From: Parapristionchus giblindavisi
Taxonomy: Eukaryota > Nematoda > Chromadorea > Rhabditida > Diplogasteridae
Direction: 5' to 3'
Length of the DNA stretch: 64,000 nucleotides
Assembly (NCBI GenBank): GCA_943737045.1
Contig: CALSFV010000034.1
Coordinates: forward strand, 62,001 to 126,000
The notes under the pieces were generated by a model, which saw only the letters and a program-made list of their open reading frames with translations, was not told where the DNA came from and made no database searches. The position numbers were made by a program, and so were the translations under genes. Of this stretch, positions 11,860 to 22,897 are shown one piece after another (the first letter of the stretch is position 1; the number at the start of each line of letters is the position of its first letter).

Positions 11860-12589
11860 AATTAAACGTTTACTCTAATTCTTATCAGATAAAGAGTTGA
11901 CGACTAGACTAGAGTATACAATACACACCGCTAGAACACAGATCAAAGATCAAAGAAAAAATATTTATTTGTCGATGTACAACAGTCATTTGATGAACAG
12001 TATACTAGAAACTCGTACGAAGGATTCACTGTTGATTAGCACAAAATGTAGAATGTAAAATTGGACACGGCCTAAGGCCATAAGAGTAAACTTTGTAAAC
12101 GCATACTACTAGCTGATTTTCTCTCCGCTCTGGCCACGAAGTCTCGCAAAAAAGCGAGAGAACATTGCCGAGCGGAGAGTTTCGGGATTCTAAAGTTGCA
12201 AAGTAATACAAAAAAAAAGAAACTAGCGATCTAACAGGACTACTTTGGGACGAGATTTAATTATATCTTGACTATGTCTAAAGCGTAGCGAATCGAGAAC
12301 ATACATGAGAAAACGAAAATCGGTTACAAGTATAGAATTTACATGCGTTTTGAGGATTACGGCACGAATCACAAGAGAGACGGGAATGAATGGTGTCATC
12401 GTGAGGGATACGGTAGATTAGGAAACAACAGAAACGGGAATGAATGGTGTCATTGCGAGGGATACGGTAGATTAGGAAACAACAGTCCATCGATATGTAT
12501 ATGAGAAGGAAGGAAATCGAAAAGGGATATATACATACTCTATTAGAAAGGAGGGTAAGCAATATTGATTGATTCCGGACTTCCGTTGT
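11860..12589. other. Convergent intergenic region
   Basis: 730 bases between the 3' ends of two convergent genes. It holds a tandem duplication at about 12383-12478 (two ~52-bp copies of a GAATGAATGGTGTCAT...GATTAGGAAACAACAG unit) and no convincing exon. Confidence 0.6.
12383..12478. repeat. Two-copy tandem repeat, ~52-bp unit
   Basis: Two adjacent copies of one unit differ at about two positions (TCATCGTGAGGG versus TCATTGCGAGGG). It lies downstream of two convergent genes. Confidence 0.8.
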
Positions 12590-15500
12590 TTATCGTTCAC
12601 CGTCAACCAGACCATCAGTGGACACGTTATCCATCGAAGACGCCGCTGTATATGTGAGATCGGATGATCCAGGTAGACCCTCATCGTCGTCATCGTCGAA
12701 CATACGATTCTGAATCCCACAACGATAATCATTTGATCGATCGATGGATTACCGTATACCTGATATGAGTGAGTGACAATCTCCTCGGGTATGGGATAGA
12801 GTGGACTGGAGATGAGACTACGAGAGACGGAATGACGTCGAGTTGGAGGAACTATGGAAGGAGCTGATGAAACACGACGAACCTATAATGAATGATAAGG
12901 GATGACTAAAGATTAGTGACTAAACAGATAATAAAAGTATATCCACTGGTCTTAATTATTACAATCGCGCTTGATTTAAAACAACAATTCGAATTCTTCC
13001 AAGATCATGTGTGAGACATTCACATGTTGATTCCAAGTTTCATGTCATTACTATACAGTGATTTTTTTGATCAATGTTCGAGCACCATGTAACTCTTACA
13101 ATAAAAAATATTGTAAACTCACTCCAGGCTGTCCAGGTCTTCTCGATCGTCTGACTTGTCTTGAAGGATTGACAAAATTGCGATCTTCCGAGCGAGTACG
13201 AAAACCACCCTGAATCAGGGTAAGGGGTCAATCAATAACTCATACGATAGTGTACCTCGCTCCTTGATGTATTCAACGGACGATATCGTCGTTGCCAATT
13301 ACGAACGACTATAACATCGGTAGAATGAGTAGACGACTACAAAAGGAGGTTACATTATCATATCATTTGATGAAACTCTCTACGAAAGCCACATCTGAGC
13401 TATCTTTTCAAAATAGATTGGTTTTTTTTTTCAGATAGTGATCGATCATAGGCCAAAAATCAAAGACCAAAGATCAATACCGTACCCCACTCATGGTTTC
13501 ATCATCCTCTTCCTCTTCATCCATAATAGCCGTAGTCTTGACACTCGGTCGGAAGACATAGAGAATAGCCCATACAGGAAGAAGGAATGATACGAGATCA
13601 TAGGGTAACTTGATGGCGGAGTACTTCAGTTGATCGTGATTCTATAAGATATTCATTATCTTTATGACGTCATTATTCAAATAAAAAACAAACAAAATGA
13701 AATGAAACGTACAAAAATGCCTGAACACCCTTTGCTGTCATCTCCCAACATGAACAATCCCACGTGCCATGCGACATCAGCAAACGCCGATGACTCGTAA
13801 ACGTACAGTAGACTGCAATCAATCGATATTCAGAATTACAGTACATCGTTAAATCCGTTCAAGAACCTACCATAACAAATGTGTTCGTTGATTCTTTCTC
13901 ATGCTTGGTGCAGATGACATTCGATTGATTCGATGAATGATCATGAGGAATGAGAATACCATGAGTTGTACAATCAATAGTTGACCGAGTGAGAACCAGA
14001 TCCAATATGGAGCTGAAATAATATCAAATCACGTCTATTTTCACTCGTTTCTTCGTGTAAGTTCAGTTTAATTTTCCAAAATCTGTACATTTTTAAAGCA
14101 TAGATCGAATAGCTATGTTACACATTTGCAAAATGCGGTCAGGTTTTTTTCGATTTTCCGGAATTTTCGGTTCAAATGCTAACAGGTATTCAAAACACTA
14201 AATTCGGCCAGGTTTTTCGGTTTTTCAAATGCAGTCAGGATTCGTAGTTTGCAGCGCACTTTTAGACCCATGATCTAAAGTATTTTTGTCAATTAAACAT
14301 TGTACATTAAAAATGTGAACTCTGTCCATATTATAAGAAGTTCTTTATTCGGGACACACGTAGAGTATATAGTTGTGAACTCGAGTAAACGTATCAATTA
14401 TGAGTACATTAGTGAACACGTTAGCTAGAGGTGAGCACACGAATGAGTAAATACATGCACATCGGGACGATTATCGATCAGTATTGATTGATATAGAATG
14501 TGATCTTTTCAATGATCTTCTATCAGATGAACGATCAGATAACAGAAACTCTACATCTCCTTCTTGGACTCTTTTATGCTCCCTTTCCCATTCTGCTTCA
14601 CCACAAAACTTGTAGCACTATAAACAAAATCATTACATTAATACAATCAACATATGGACAAATTGACCTGATAAATACAAAAGATTACTGTTGTCAGAAT
14701 AAGTATCGATGGAATCAATAGCCATAATAGGTACGGTTGTTCATCTGAAAGTCGTTTCCCCTACTAGTTTACGTAAATACCGTATATACCGTGATCATCT
14801 CCAGGTACATTTACCGGTGGCTTCTTAGAAGAAATAGCAGGCGGAAAAGTAGCATTCGAATCGATAGTCATCAATTCTCGACTAAAACTGATAACTTCAT
14901 TCATATAATTTTGCTTTCACGTTCAAGCGAACAAACCTTCGACGACTCTTCTTTTTATTCTCATGAGCATGATCATCGAGTGGATGAGAAGCAAGCAATG
15001 GCCAAATTTCAATTCTGAAACATCTCGTCATTCCTAAAGATCAAAGATCGACAATAATCGTGCCTGGTCCAATCAAGCGTATTGCACAGATTGTTGTCAC
15101 ATGCAAGACAAAGAACACTATCAGTAGTAGTAGGCAGTTGAAATAGTGTACTAATAATCTGCACATCAAAGTTCACTTCACTTCACCTCACCATGTACTA
15201 AATGGACAAAGTAATCCACTCACCAGTGATTCATCATTTATCACATATTCACCAAATATCGTTGATGAGAGACTATCATCTGAGAAATAGGCAAATCGAG
15301 ATGTCTAAAAGGCACAAGAATAACATAATCAAGGCCAAAATAATATATGATTAAATAATACTTTGGGTGATCTATTAACGTCGTTATCTGAACAGAATCC
15401 ACAGAAACGAGAGCCACTCTGAACATATCAATCAATTCCGTTTTTCACTATAAAATAAAATGGACCACCTACCACGATATGAGTTTTAATGATCGACAAG

Positions 15501-16353
15501 GAAACACTATCATCGAAGAAGGCAGAATGACATTCGAGAGCGACTATGTTACTATAATACTCATAGTATAGTTCAAAGAACAACAATGAAAGATCAAAGA
15601 TCACAAACGTTAAATATAGTGACAGGAGGATGAGGACGGTGGTTACAGTCATTGGTCATTGAGCAATTAGAGGAAGAGAGGCAAGACGACCGCACCAGAC
15701 AAAATATAACGGAAGAAGTGAAATAAATAAGCTCATTACATTAGTAATTATTTTTCTGGAGAATATTGTAGCCCAATGAATTTTTGAAAAGAAGAAAATC
15801 ATATTAAGTATGAAACAGGAAAACGCCGGGAAAAGGCGAAAAGAGTCAGGCATCAAAATATTCATTCAGTAATAACTAAATGTATAATAATTTAAAGATT
15901 ACAATACCGCGCTTGAACAATTCAGTTAGATATTTGATCTTTGAATTATCAAAGATCAAAGATCAAAGATCATTTTGTGTATACTCACCATGACAGTCAG
16001 TCCATGGTTCAATGGACAACATGAATCCGAGTACGACGAAGAGTGTGAAGAATGTGAACATGAGAAATAATGAACCCAGAGTTAAACTGAAATAGATCAA
16101 AGATCAAATGTTGGGATATCTCAAGATCAAAGGTCAAAGATTAAAGATTGATACCTCTTTCCAGCAGCGTTGTTCCATTGCATCATTTTGGTCGCGACAT
16201 CGAGATAGAAATAGCACACGATGAGCAATTCGATTGCCTTTGCATAACTGTAAATCAATAAATAAATACACCGTAACCTACAGTAATCCTCATCTACCGT
16301 ACCTTATGAACAACGAGATGGGAGTTGTCCATCCAAAGATCCACTCGAGTGAT
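12590..16353 (-). CDS. Uncharacterised polytopic membrane protein (5' end not found)
   Basis: Exons read leftward: 16353-16303, 16247-16155, about 16087-15989, 14012-about 13874, about 13806-13713, about 13642-13488, about 13332-13256, about 13208-13125, about 12875-12762, about 12714-12590. Phases match at the junctions checked. Hydrophobic segments include ISLFISYAKAIELLIVCYF, LFLMFTFFTLFVVLGFML, WIWFSLGQLLIVQLMVFSFL and LVSFLLPVWAILYVF, so about five or six membrane helices. Short loops include IEPWTDCHAP and GDDSKGCSG. The long C-terminal tail is polar, with acidic runs (MDEEEEDDE, FDDDDDEG) and many Arg/Ser, suggesting a phosphorylated cytosolic region. The first visible exon starts mid-codon, so a start exon lies upstream of 16353 and was not identified. 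The 1976-nt intron 15988-14013 contains another complete gene. No family was recognised. Confidence 0.75.
14099..14271. mobile_element. MITE of the CATAGGTCGAAAAGT-end type
   Basis: The left end reads CATAGATCGAATAGC and the right end, reverse-complemented, reads CATGGGTCTAAAAGTGC. The interior has repeated GCGGTCAGG / TCGGCCAGGTTTTTC units. It resembles the elements at 29191-29299 and 31314-31479. It lies in the large intron of the polytopic membrane gene. Confidence 0.55.
14471..15652 (-). CDS. Single-pass type I membrane protein, nested in an intron
   Basis: Starts at ATG 15652 and ends at TAA 14473-14471, about 230 residues. Exons in order encode a signal peptide (MTVTTVLILLSLYLT), a cysteine-containing ectodomain (NIVALECHSAFFDDSV, SGSRFCGFCSDND, TSRFAYFSDDSLSSTIFGEY, SVLCLACDNNLCNTLDW, IEIWPLLASHPLDDHAH, ELMTIDSNATFPPAI), one membrane helix (YLLWLLIPSILILTTVIFC) and a short basic tail (FCGEAEWEREHKRVQEGD). 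Phases match at each junction. The intron 15063-15015 seems to use a GC donor (CCAG|GCACG). All of it lies inside one intron of the polytopic membrane gene, on the same strand. Topology suggests a receptor or adhesion role; no family was recognised. Confidence 0.72.
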
Positions 16354-17196
16354 CTACAAATATGATCAATCAATATTACAGTACCATAGAAGTTCGAAAA
16401 CGTATTCTACCCACGAGGCGCTGACTACAATTGAACCTTTGTCAACATCGCATTGATATCATAAACCGATATTTCGCAATATATATGGTTAAGATGTATG
16501 ATTAGCGTGACCATTTTCTCTACAGCTGGTCTCCATTATCTCATTTTGTACACCACCTACACTAACCAAATCACGATTCATCTCTAATCCCTAATCTTCA
16601 TAGTTGGTCACAAATCATCATCTTTCTAATACCTCCGACCGACCACTCCCTCTACTCTCATTCTATCAGTGGGTCTTCATTGAGGGCGCCAATCAAATGA
16701 ACGGTCGAGTGCACAAGAGAAACACACAGAGGCCAATGGCCTTTCATCATTTCGATCCATCCGACCGACTCCTCATCTATACCATCTATAGTCACCTCAT
16801 GAAAGAGGCTAAAGTAACAAGTAGCTAGTAAACACTCATAGACGACCATGAACCTCTGTGTCAATCAACAAAATTGAGACCATGGAGAGGAAGTAGGGGA
16901 AGATATGGGAGAGTTCAGACAGTTAGATAGAGCTGATACAGCTATACTTGCTTACTGCAGTAAGTAAGAGTCACATCTAATGAAGATTTATTATTTGAGC
17001 TGCTAAATGGAAGTCACACTTGGGCATTGAGGCGCCATTGAAGAGGAAGTGAGAGAGATGCGATAAGTGGAAGAGAAGCGGTCAACGAGATAGAATGATA
17101 GAGAAAAAGAACTAAGTAGGAAGGTATAAAGGGAGAGACTAACTATCACAAAGGAGGAAACATTTAACACTTCCGCACACAGCTACTACTACTACT
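16354..17196. other. Intergenic region upstream of the first secreted-peptide gene
   Basis: About 840 bases. The distal part may hold the missing first exon of the polytopic membrane gene. The proximal part is purine-rich (GAGAGATGCGATAAG, GAGATAGAATGATAGAG) and ends in a TATA box. Nothing else was recognised. Confidence 0.5.
17125..17130 (+). promoter_or_regulatory. TATA box of the first secreted-peptide gene
   Basis: TATAAA in the context AAGGTATAAAGGG, 72 bases upstream of the ATG. The paralogue at 19153 has a TATA box at a similar distance, which supports both. Confidence 0.7.
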
Positions 17197-18263
17197 ATGG
17201 CTCGTCTTATCACCATCGCTCTTCTTCTTATCGTAAGTCCACTCTGTATTCTGAAGACTCTCTAACCATAGCATACTCAGGTTCTCTTCGCCGTCGTCTT
17301 CTCCCAGTCCACCGATGAAATCAGACAATGTAAGTCCTTCTATTTCTTCGCATACTCTAACCACTCCGTTCCTTCATAAGAACAAATTAAGTGTACCACT
17401 GAACAGTGATAATCATGAAATACAAATCATTTTCAGTGTGCGAGAAGGCCGCCTGTGGGAATGATGAATGCAGAATCTATGGAGTAAGTGATATCTTTAC
17501 TATTCACAAAACTGTCAAGAACCACCATTCGCTATAGTCTTAAATACTGCCAAAAACTTCGAAACGACAGCAAAAACTAGCAGTCATCAAAGTTTTCATG
17601 AAAGTTCCATCACTGCACACGGCAATAAACAGTCTAAATGTTTTTCCAAATTAGTTCCTGTCTCAGTTACTCTTTTTGTACCATCTCTTATCGTACAATC
17701 TCTAATCTCTTATCTCCTTCTATCTATCCCCTCCACTCCCATTGCACTAAACAGTTCATCCAAAAACTGAATAACCTCTTGCGTCGACCCAATCGTTCTT
17801 ATTTCAATAGACTAGAGATGAGCATGTACATCAACGAGATAGAGATAGATACATCATAGCTCAGTCAGAGATAGCAGATAGAGTGAAGAGGGCGAGATTG
17901 GTTCCACTCTCTTCATTTTCTTCTATCTTGGCGCTAATCAGCGATAGATATCGCTGCCATCGAAGGGATAGGAGGACGTACACTTGAATGATTAATCAAA
18001 TAAATGAATGATTTGATGGCTCATCCGGGTCAACGACCCCATGAATAAAAACAATACTTCACCATACGTGCACATCCATTACTGTACCCTCAATGTGCTA
18101 TCATAATTATAGTTTCGACCACGGAAACACCGTCCGAACTCAACGAAACTATTGATCAAAATTTTTTTCATGAAATTCCATGATGATGAGCATATTTGTT
18201 CAGGTAAACCTCGACTTCGCTGCCGCTTGCTTCCCTCGTCCTACCATGAGATTCCTCTTCTAA
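17197..18263 (+). CDS. Small secreted cysteine-rich peptide, one four-Cys domain
   Basis: Exons 17197-17232, 17281-17329, 17437-17483 and 18204-18263 total 192 nt, giving 63 residues, with all phases matching. The signal peptide is MARLITIALLLIVLFAVVFS. The mature part (about 42 residues) has Cys spacing C-x4-C-x4-C-x12-C: CEKAACGNDEC, then RIYGVNLDFAAAC, then a basic-aromatic tail (FPRPTMRFLF). Exon 3 is 47 nt (phase 1 to 0), the same length and phase as two exons of the neighbour at 19153. Shared architecture, signal peptides and TATA promoters show the two are tandem paralogues. Secretion is a firm prediction; an antimicrobial or effector function would be a guess. No family was recognised. 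Confidence 0.85.
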
Positions 18264-19152
18264 GAATACTTCAACGATGACGACCTTCGAGCGATTCTCA
18301 TTCTTTTCAAGTCTCATCCATTTTGTATAGTTGTATAATCATTAATATCATATTTGAATAGTGGACCTCCACGGGTTCTTTTCTTTCTTCATATATACTC
18401 GATGTTTCACTCTTCCGATAAAATCTGATGAAGTGATTTTTCCCATTTGTCATTCACTATACATACAAAGGGCAGAGAAACGACAGCCACACAAGTTCGC
18501 TTATTGAGATACCCATATAACCAAGTACAAAAACATTTAAGAGGCCGATAAAGATAGGTAGGTAATAACAGAATAAGACTAAAGTCTATACACTAAAGAA
18601 CAATCACATAAGTAGCTCCCCAATGCAAAAAGACTACCGGAACTGTACGGTCATATGGAAACATGGGCAGTGAATTTCGAATTTTTTATCTGGTTGTCAG
18701 CGTCTTACGCTGGGAAATAATTCCGATAAATAAGATTTTTAAACGTTTTGCACTGTATTTCATCAAAATATATCAAAATTGCATGTATCAAAAAAAATGT
18801 ATCAAAAAAAACACAATTTTCTAAACGATACCCATGTATGCTTGTCTGAATCTCTCATTTTATACAATGATGAAACACGACGGGATCATACTGTAGATTA
18901 GTTACGTGAATTGAACATATGTCTGAGAGAGTAAAGGAGAACGAAGAGATAGGGCGTAGTTGGAGTAGTGATAGAGGGAGGAGGAATGAAGAGAGATAGA
19001 GAGATGGACAACTTGGCTCCATCTATCTATCTACCTTCTTCTTCTTCTTCTTCTACAATACATAGATGGTATAAAAGCCTCAACGGAGGCGGAGAGAATA
19101 CTTTATAAGCGAGTAAGCAAGAAAATCGACGAATCTACTTGGACAGTCAATC
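18264..19152. other. Intergenic region between the two secreted-peptide genes
   Basis: About 890 bases. The proximal 200 bases are GA-rich then CTT-rich (TTCTTCTTCTTCTTCTTC near 19036-19053) and end in a TATA box. An AT-rich stretch with TATCAAAAAAAATG repeats lies near 18770-18820. No coding exon was found. Confidence 0.6.
19070..19076 (+). promoter_or_regulatory. TATA box of the second secreted-peptide gene
   Basis: TATAAAA in the context GATGGTATAAAAGCC, 83 bases before the ATG, matching the position and context (GGTATAAA) of the TATA box of the paralogue. Confidence 0.75.
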
Positions 19153-19959
19153 ATGATTGCAAGAATCGCCATCGCTCTTCTATTCGTAAGCATATTCATC
19201 ATTTATTCGTTACCTCTAGTATTCAGAATTCAAATCACATATTCCTGCCATACAATTTTATTTATGTTTATAAAAATTCAGGTCCAATTCGTCTCAGCTT
19301 TCATCTCCAACATCTCCGTGCCTAGCTCATACATTGAAGCTCGTATGTTATCCAATCCCTTTTCCATTCAATAAATTAATCGATATCTATTACAGTATGC
19401 CGCTCTGAGGGATGCGATCCTTCCGAATGCAGAGTCTGGCTGGTACTAATTATCAAATTGTTTATCGCTATTTATATTATGACTGCAGGCTGACGAGGGA
19501 TACAAGGCCCAATGTCTCCAGCAGGAGAAACCCACTCCCGGACCTCTCACTGCTCAGGACATCGTAGAACGTAGGTGTTTCACAATGATTAACACCCCAG
19601 AAAATCTACTAGTAAAAAAAATAATTATTATAAAATAATATAATACGTGTGAATGCGGCATATCAATTAATAGGGTGAACACATCATAGGATGGAGCACT
19701 GTCTCACCACACTCATACTGAAGAGTGAAACAATTATTTCCGAACTCTTTGATCCCTAATCTCTCTGTATAATGTTCTACTACATAATAAAAAAGCAAAA
19801 ATTTCAATTATAGTGTGCAACCAGGCCAACTGCTTCCCTCTCGAGTGCAAGATCCACTACGTGAGTTATCAATCAATACTTCATCTGAATACCGTAACCA
19901 TTTAGGATGACGACTTCACCGCCAAGGCCAAGTGTCTCAAGCGTGTTCGACGATGCTAA
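19153..19959 (+). CDS. Secreted cysteine-rich protein with two four-Cys domains
   Basis: Exons 19153-19185, 19282-19342, 19396-19442, 19489-19570, 19814-19860 and 19906-19959 total 324 nt, giving 107 residues, with phases matching throughout. The signal peptide is MIARIAIALLFVQFVSA. Domain 1 is CRSEGCDPSEC then RVWLADEGYKAQC; domain 2 is CNQANCFPLEC then KIHYDDDFTAKAKC. Spacing is C-x4-C-x4-C-x12/13-C, as in the single-domain paralogue at 17197. A Pro/Thr linker (EKPTPGPLTAQD) joins them, and the chain ends in a basic tail with a lone Cys (KRVRRC). Each domain is split at the same place, and both first halves sit on 47-nt exons, so the gene arose by exon-pair duplication. Function unknown. 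Confidence 0.88.
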
Positions 19960-21137
19960 GCAGGGATGAGACTGGGGGCAATTTGCCAATTACACCATCT
20001 CATCAGTGACGGGATACTGTACAAACACACAACACCAACGTCTCCATCCGCACTCCCCCATTTATATTAATCGATATTGACCCCACTAGTGTAGATCACA
20101 ACAGCGAGAATACGGTAGTACTACAGTCATAGGTGGGCACGCTGGGGGAAAGGCTGTGCGCAAACCGAGGAATTGTAAGGCAATGCTATGCGCACGGTCT
20201 TTTTTTGGAGATTTGACTGGAAATTTTCCAATTTCAGAGAGGAAAAGCTATGCGCAAGGCCCCGCAAGGGAAGGCAAGGCTGTGCGCAAATAGAATTCGT
20301 TTTCACACGCCCACCTATGACTACAGTATGCCTCCAATGTGACTAGGCTACTAATAATTGACCCCATTACAGAAATATTAATTGTAGTGCAGACGTGATA
20401 AATCATACAAACCATGCTCAAACATTCACTGCTATCTACAAAGACAGCCAATAAATTGGTAATACCAGAAATGTCCACAACGGTGAGACGGAGTAGCTAA
20501 ATCTGATACAATCTAAAAGTCTACTTTTACGCTCCACCGCACTGAATTAAAAGCAAAATACATTTTTCGAATCTCTACTCGTTTTGAAATCCGGTTTGAT
20601 TTCCTTTTGTTTATCGTTTGATCACCGTTACCTATTAACAGACAGAGCGATTTTCTGCTAAGCTTTCTGTTATTCATTAATTACTTGTATAGGGAGTTGT
20701 TGAACAGCGCAGCAAAGTTATAGATAATCTATGGATAATATAAAGATCATAAAGGTAATTAATCCTACTAAAAAGCATTGAGTGTGATTTTGTTTCAACA
20801 TATCCAAATCGGAAGAGGGGACATTTTAGGGAGATCAAGAAGAAGCTCGGTTTCAGTTACACTCAAGTGTGGAGACGACGAAAAGATCGAAAGACATTAG
20901 CCAATTGACAATGATATGAAGAGATCGAGAGAATACATGCAATGATAGTCGAAACATGATGATCGAGACGATGAGATATAGTACATTGGGTAGAGGGAGA
21001 GGCAGAGAGAAGGAGAAGGAGAGATTGAGAGGAGTGTAGAGTGATGAGATGCCATTACAAGTTCATGCTGGAACCGGAAACAATATAATCAAAAACAACC
21101 TTGCAAACCACTAACAATGAGTTCTATTCGCTGCTGT
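19960..21137. other. Intergenic region with a MITE
   Basis: About 1.2 kb between convergent genes. Apart from the element at 20131-20316 and GA-rich sequence near 20990-21035, no gene or RNA was recognised. Confidence 0.6.
20131..20316. mobile_element. MITE with repeated GCTRTGCGCA motif
   Basis: The terminal inverted repeat is AGGTGGGC(A/G)(C/T)G, set in an inverted flank (TCAT before, ATGA after). The interior carries four direct copies of GCTRTGCGCA, two near each end. A repeated subterminal motif is typical of transposase-binding sites in hAT- or Mutator-type non-autonomous elements; the superfamily is not settled. Confidence 0.65.
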
Positions 21138-22897
21138 TTAATTTTTTTGAATTTTATTGCACGAATGCAGATACAGTACTCCTACCGTAACCCCAGAACT
21201 ATATACAACAATGCCGTAAACATAGACAAGTTCTACAGTATACTTACCCTGCGGCGCAGTGCATAACGAGGAGGTAGTAGAGGAAGAGTTTGAGTGGTGA
21301 AAGACGTCGTGTTGAATGGAGGGAGAAGACACGACCGATGGCTATGCCTAGACAAACATCAATCAATAATGAGATGAAAAATCAGTTCACGATAGATTAT
21401 ACGACAATAAAGGTTACGGTACCTGCAGTCAGCACTCCAAGAAAAGCGACGATAGATGCACGAACACAGGCATACTGTAATCAGTGATCTTCTTTAAAGT
21501 CATCAAGCTTGCCTCGACGAGCAATACATATTATTAATCAACGGAAGTACAGTAATATAGTAACCCTGATACAGTAACCCAAATGTACCGTACCTTATCA
21601 TATGGAGATACACAATTAGCACAGAAGACATCATAACTCCGATTGCTTCCCTTGTCTGTATCATTGTCGAAGACTGTAGGCATGGGTTCGAGTAGGGAAC
21701 GAACCCAATCCCATACACTCAACTGAAAATAGTTTTTGAGTTTGGCGGTAAATTCAAAAAATTTAAAAAAAATTTTATTGAGAAAATTAGGTTTTTCAAA
21801 TAAGATTTGTTTGCATAAACGCCCAGAAGAAGTTGAGACCAACAAAAAATAAAAAGACGAGGAATATAAATGTATTGAAACATGAAACTGACATCTAACG
21901 CCTTGATGTCCTTCATCTCTTCTTCACGGACTAACGTCCTTTTAAGGACGACGAAACGTCCACTTTATTGATTGATTGATACCTATAAGAAAATAAATAA
22001 TTAATTAAGTGAAACATGGGAAAAATAGTAGATAAGAAGGTTCACAATATGCAAGAGGGACAATAATACCACGAGTTGGATGGAACAAAGTGAGAGTGAG
22101 AGGAGAAAAGAGGAATATGAAGAAGTAGTAGGAAAAGTGAACAGATTGCATATTATGAAATACGAAATGAGAAGAGAGTGAGAATTTTATAGCGAAGTCT
22201 TCACTCTACTCATTGTAAGAGCTTTTTCCAACGCCAGTCAGAGCGATCGTTGAAAACTAGTGAAAACTACTTTATGGTATATTTTAACCCTTTAAACTCT
22301 CTCACTTTTGCGTAGTCTCTCACCATTTCGCTCTACCCTGTTCTCCGACACACCATAACTCTAAAAACGCTATGCTGCTCTGACTCTTTCGTCAACAACT
22401 CTTCCTTGAGTTGACCACAGTATAATATTATGATGATTCAGATTATTCTCACTCACTTTTTGCATATCATCACTCTCCATATGGATGCACACTCGACACA
22501 ATTCACAATGAGCACATATTATCATAGAATACAAGGATTAAAAGATTATCACGGGAACTGCCATGAATAGTGGAACAAATATGAGAATATATATCGGGAT
22601 TAATAAAAAGAGGATGAAATATGTGAAGATTGACACAGCAGGGAGGAGTGTAATAGAGTGATAAGGAATGACTCCAATATTATTCCACGAAAAGGTTTGA
22701 ATGATGAATGATGGGATGTGTCTGTCGATTAGTGGAGAATAGGGAGGGCAGACAGACAGATAGTGACCAAAGAATGAACTGACTGAACCATCATACATTG
22801 AGTGTTTGACACTCCCATAAACAGAGCATTGTGGACCATAGACTAATGAATCGAAGCTTACTTCATCCAAGACATTATCAATCAATAAAGCACACAT
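21138..22897 (-). CDS. Multi-spanning membrane protein (partial model)
   Basis: The last four exons are secure, with all phases matching: 21722-21594 (SVWDWVRSLLEPMPTVFD, CANCVSPYDK), 21474-21423 (ACVRASIVAFLGVLTA), 21347-21248 (RLSPLKLFLYYLLVMHCAA) and 21198-21138 (SGVTVGVLYLHSCNKIQKN, then TAA). Upstream, probable exons are one ending at 21893 (KRTLVREEEMKDIKALD), one near 22513-22455 with a CAHCELCRVC cluster, and 22897-about 22546 (FDSLVYGPQCSVYGS ... FTYFILFLLIPIYILIFVPLF). A hydrophobic stretch near 23500-23425 (DDVLIVGIIGLSFLSF) may be a further upstream helix. At least four membrane segments and a Cys cluster are visible. The 5' end and two junctions are unresolved, and no family was recognised. 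Confidence 0.55.

Noticed and set aside
12383..12478. CRISPR-like repeat
   Set aside because: Only two adjacent copies with no spacer, in a eukaryotic genome; a plain tandem duplication.
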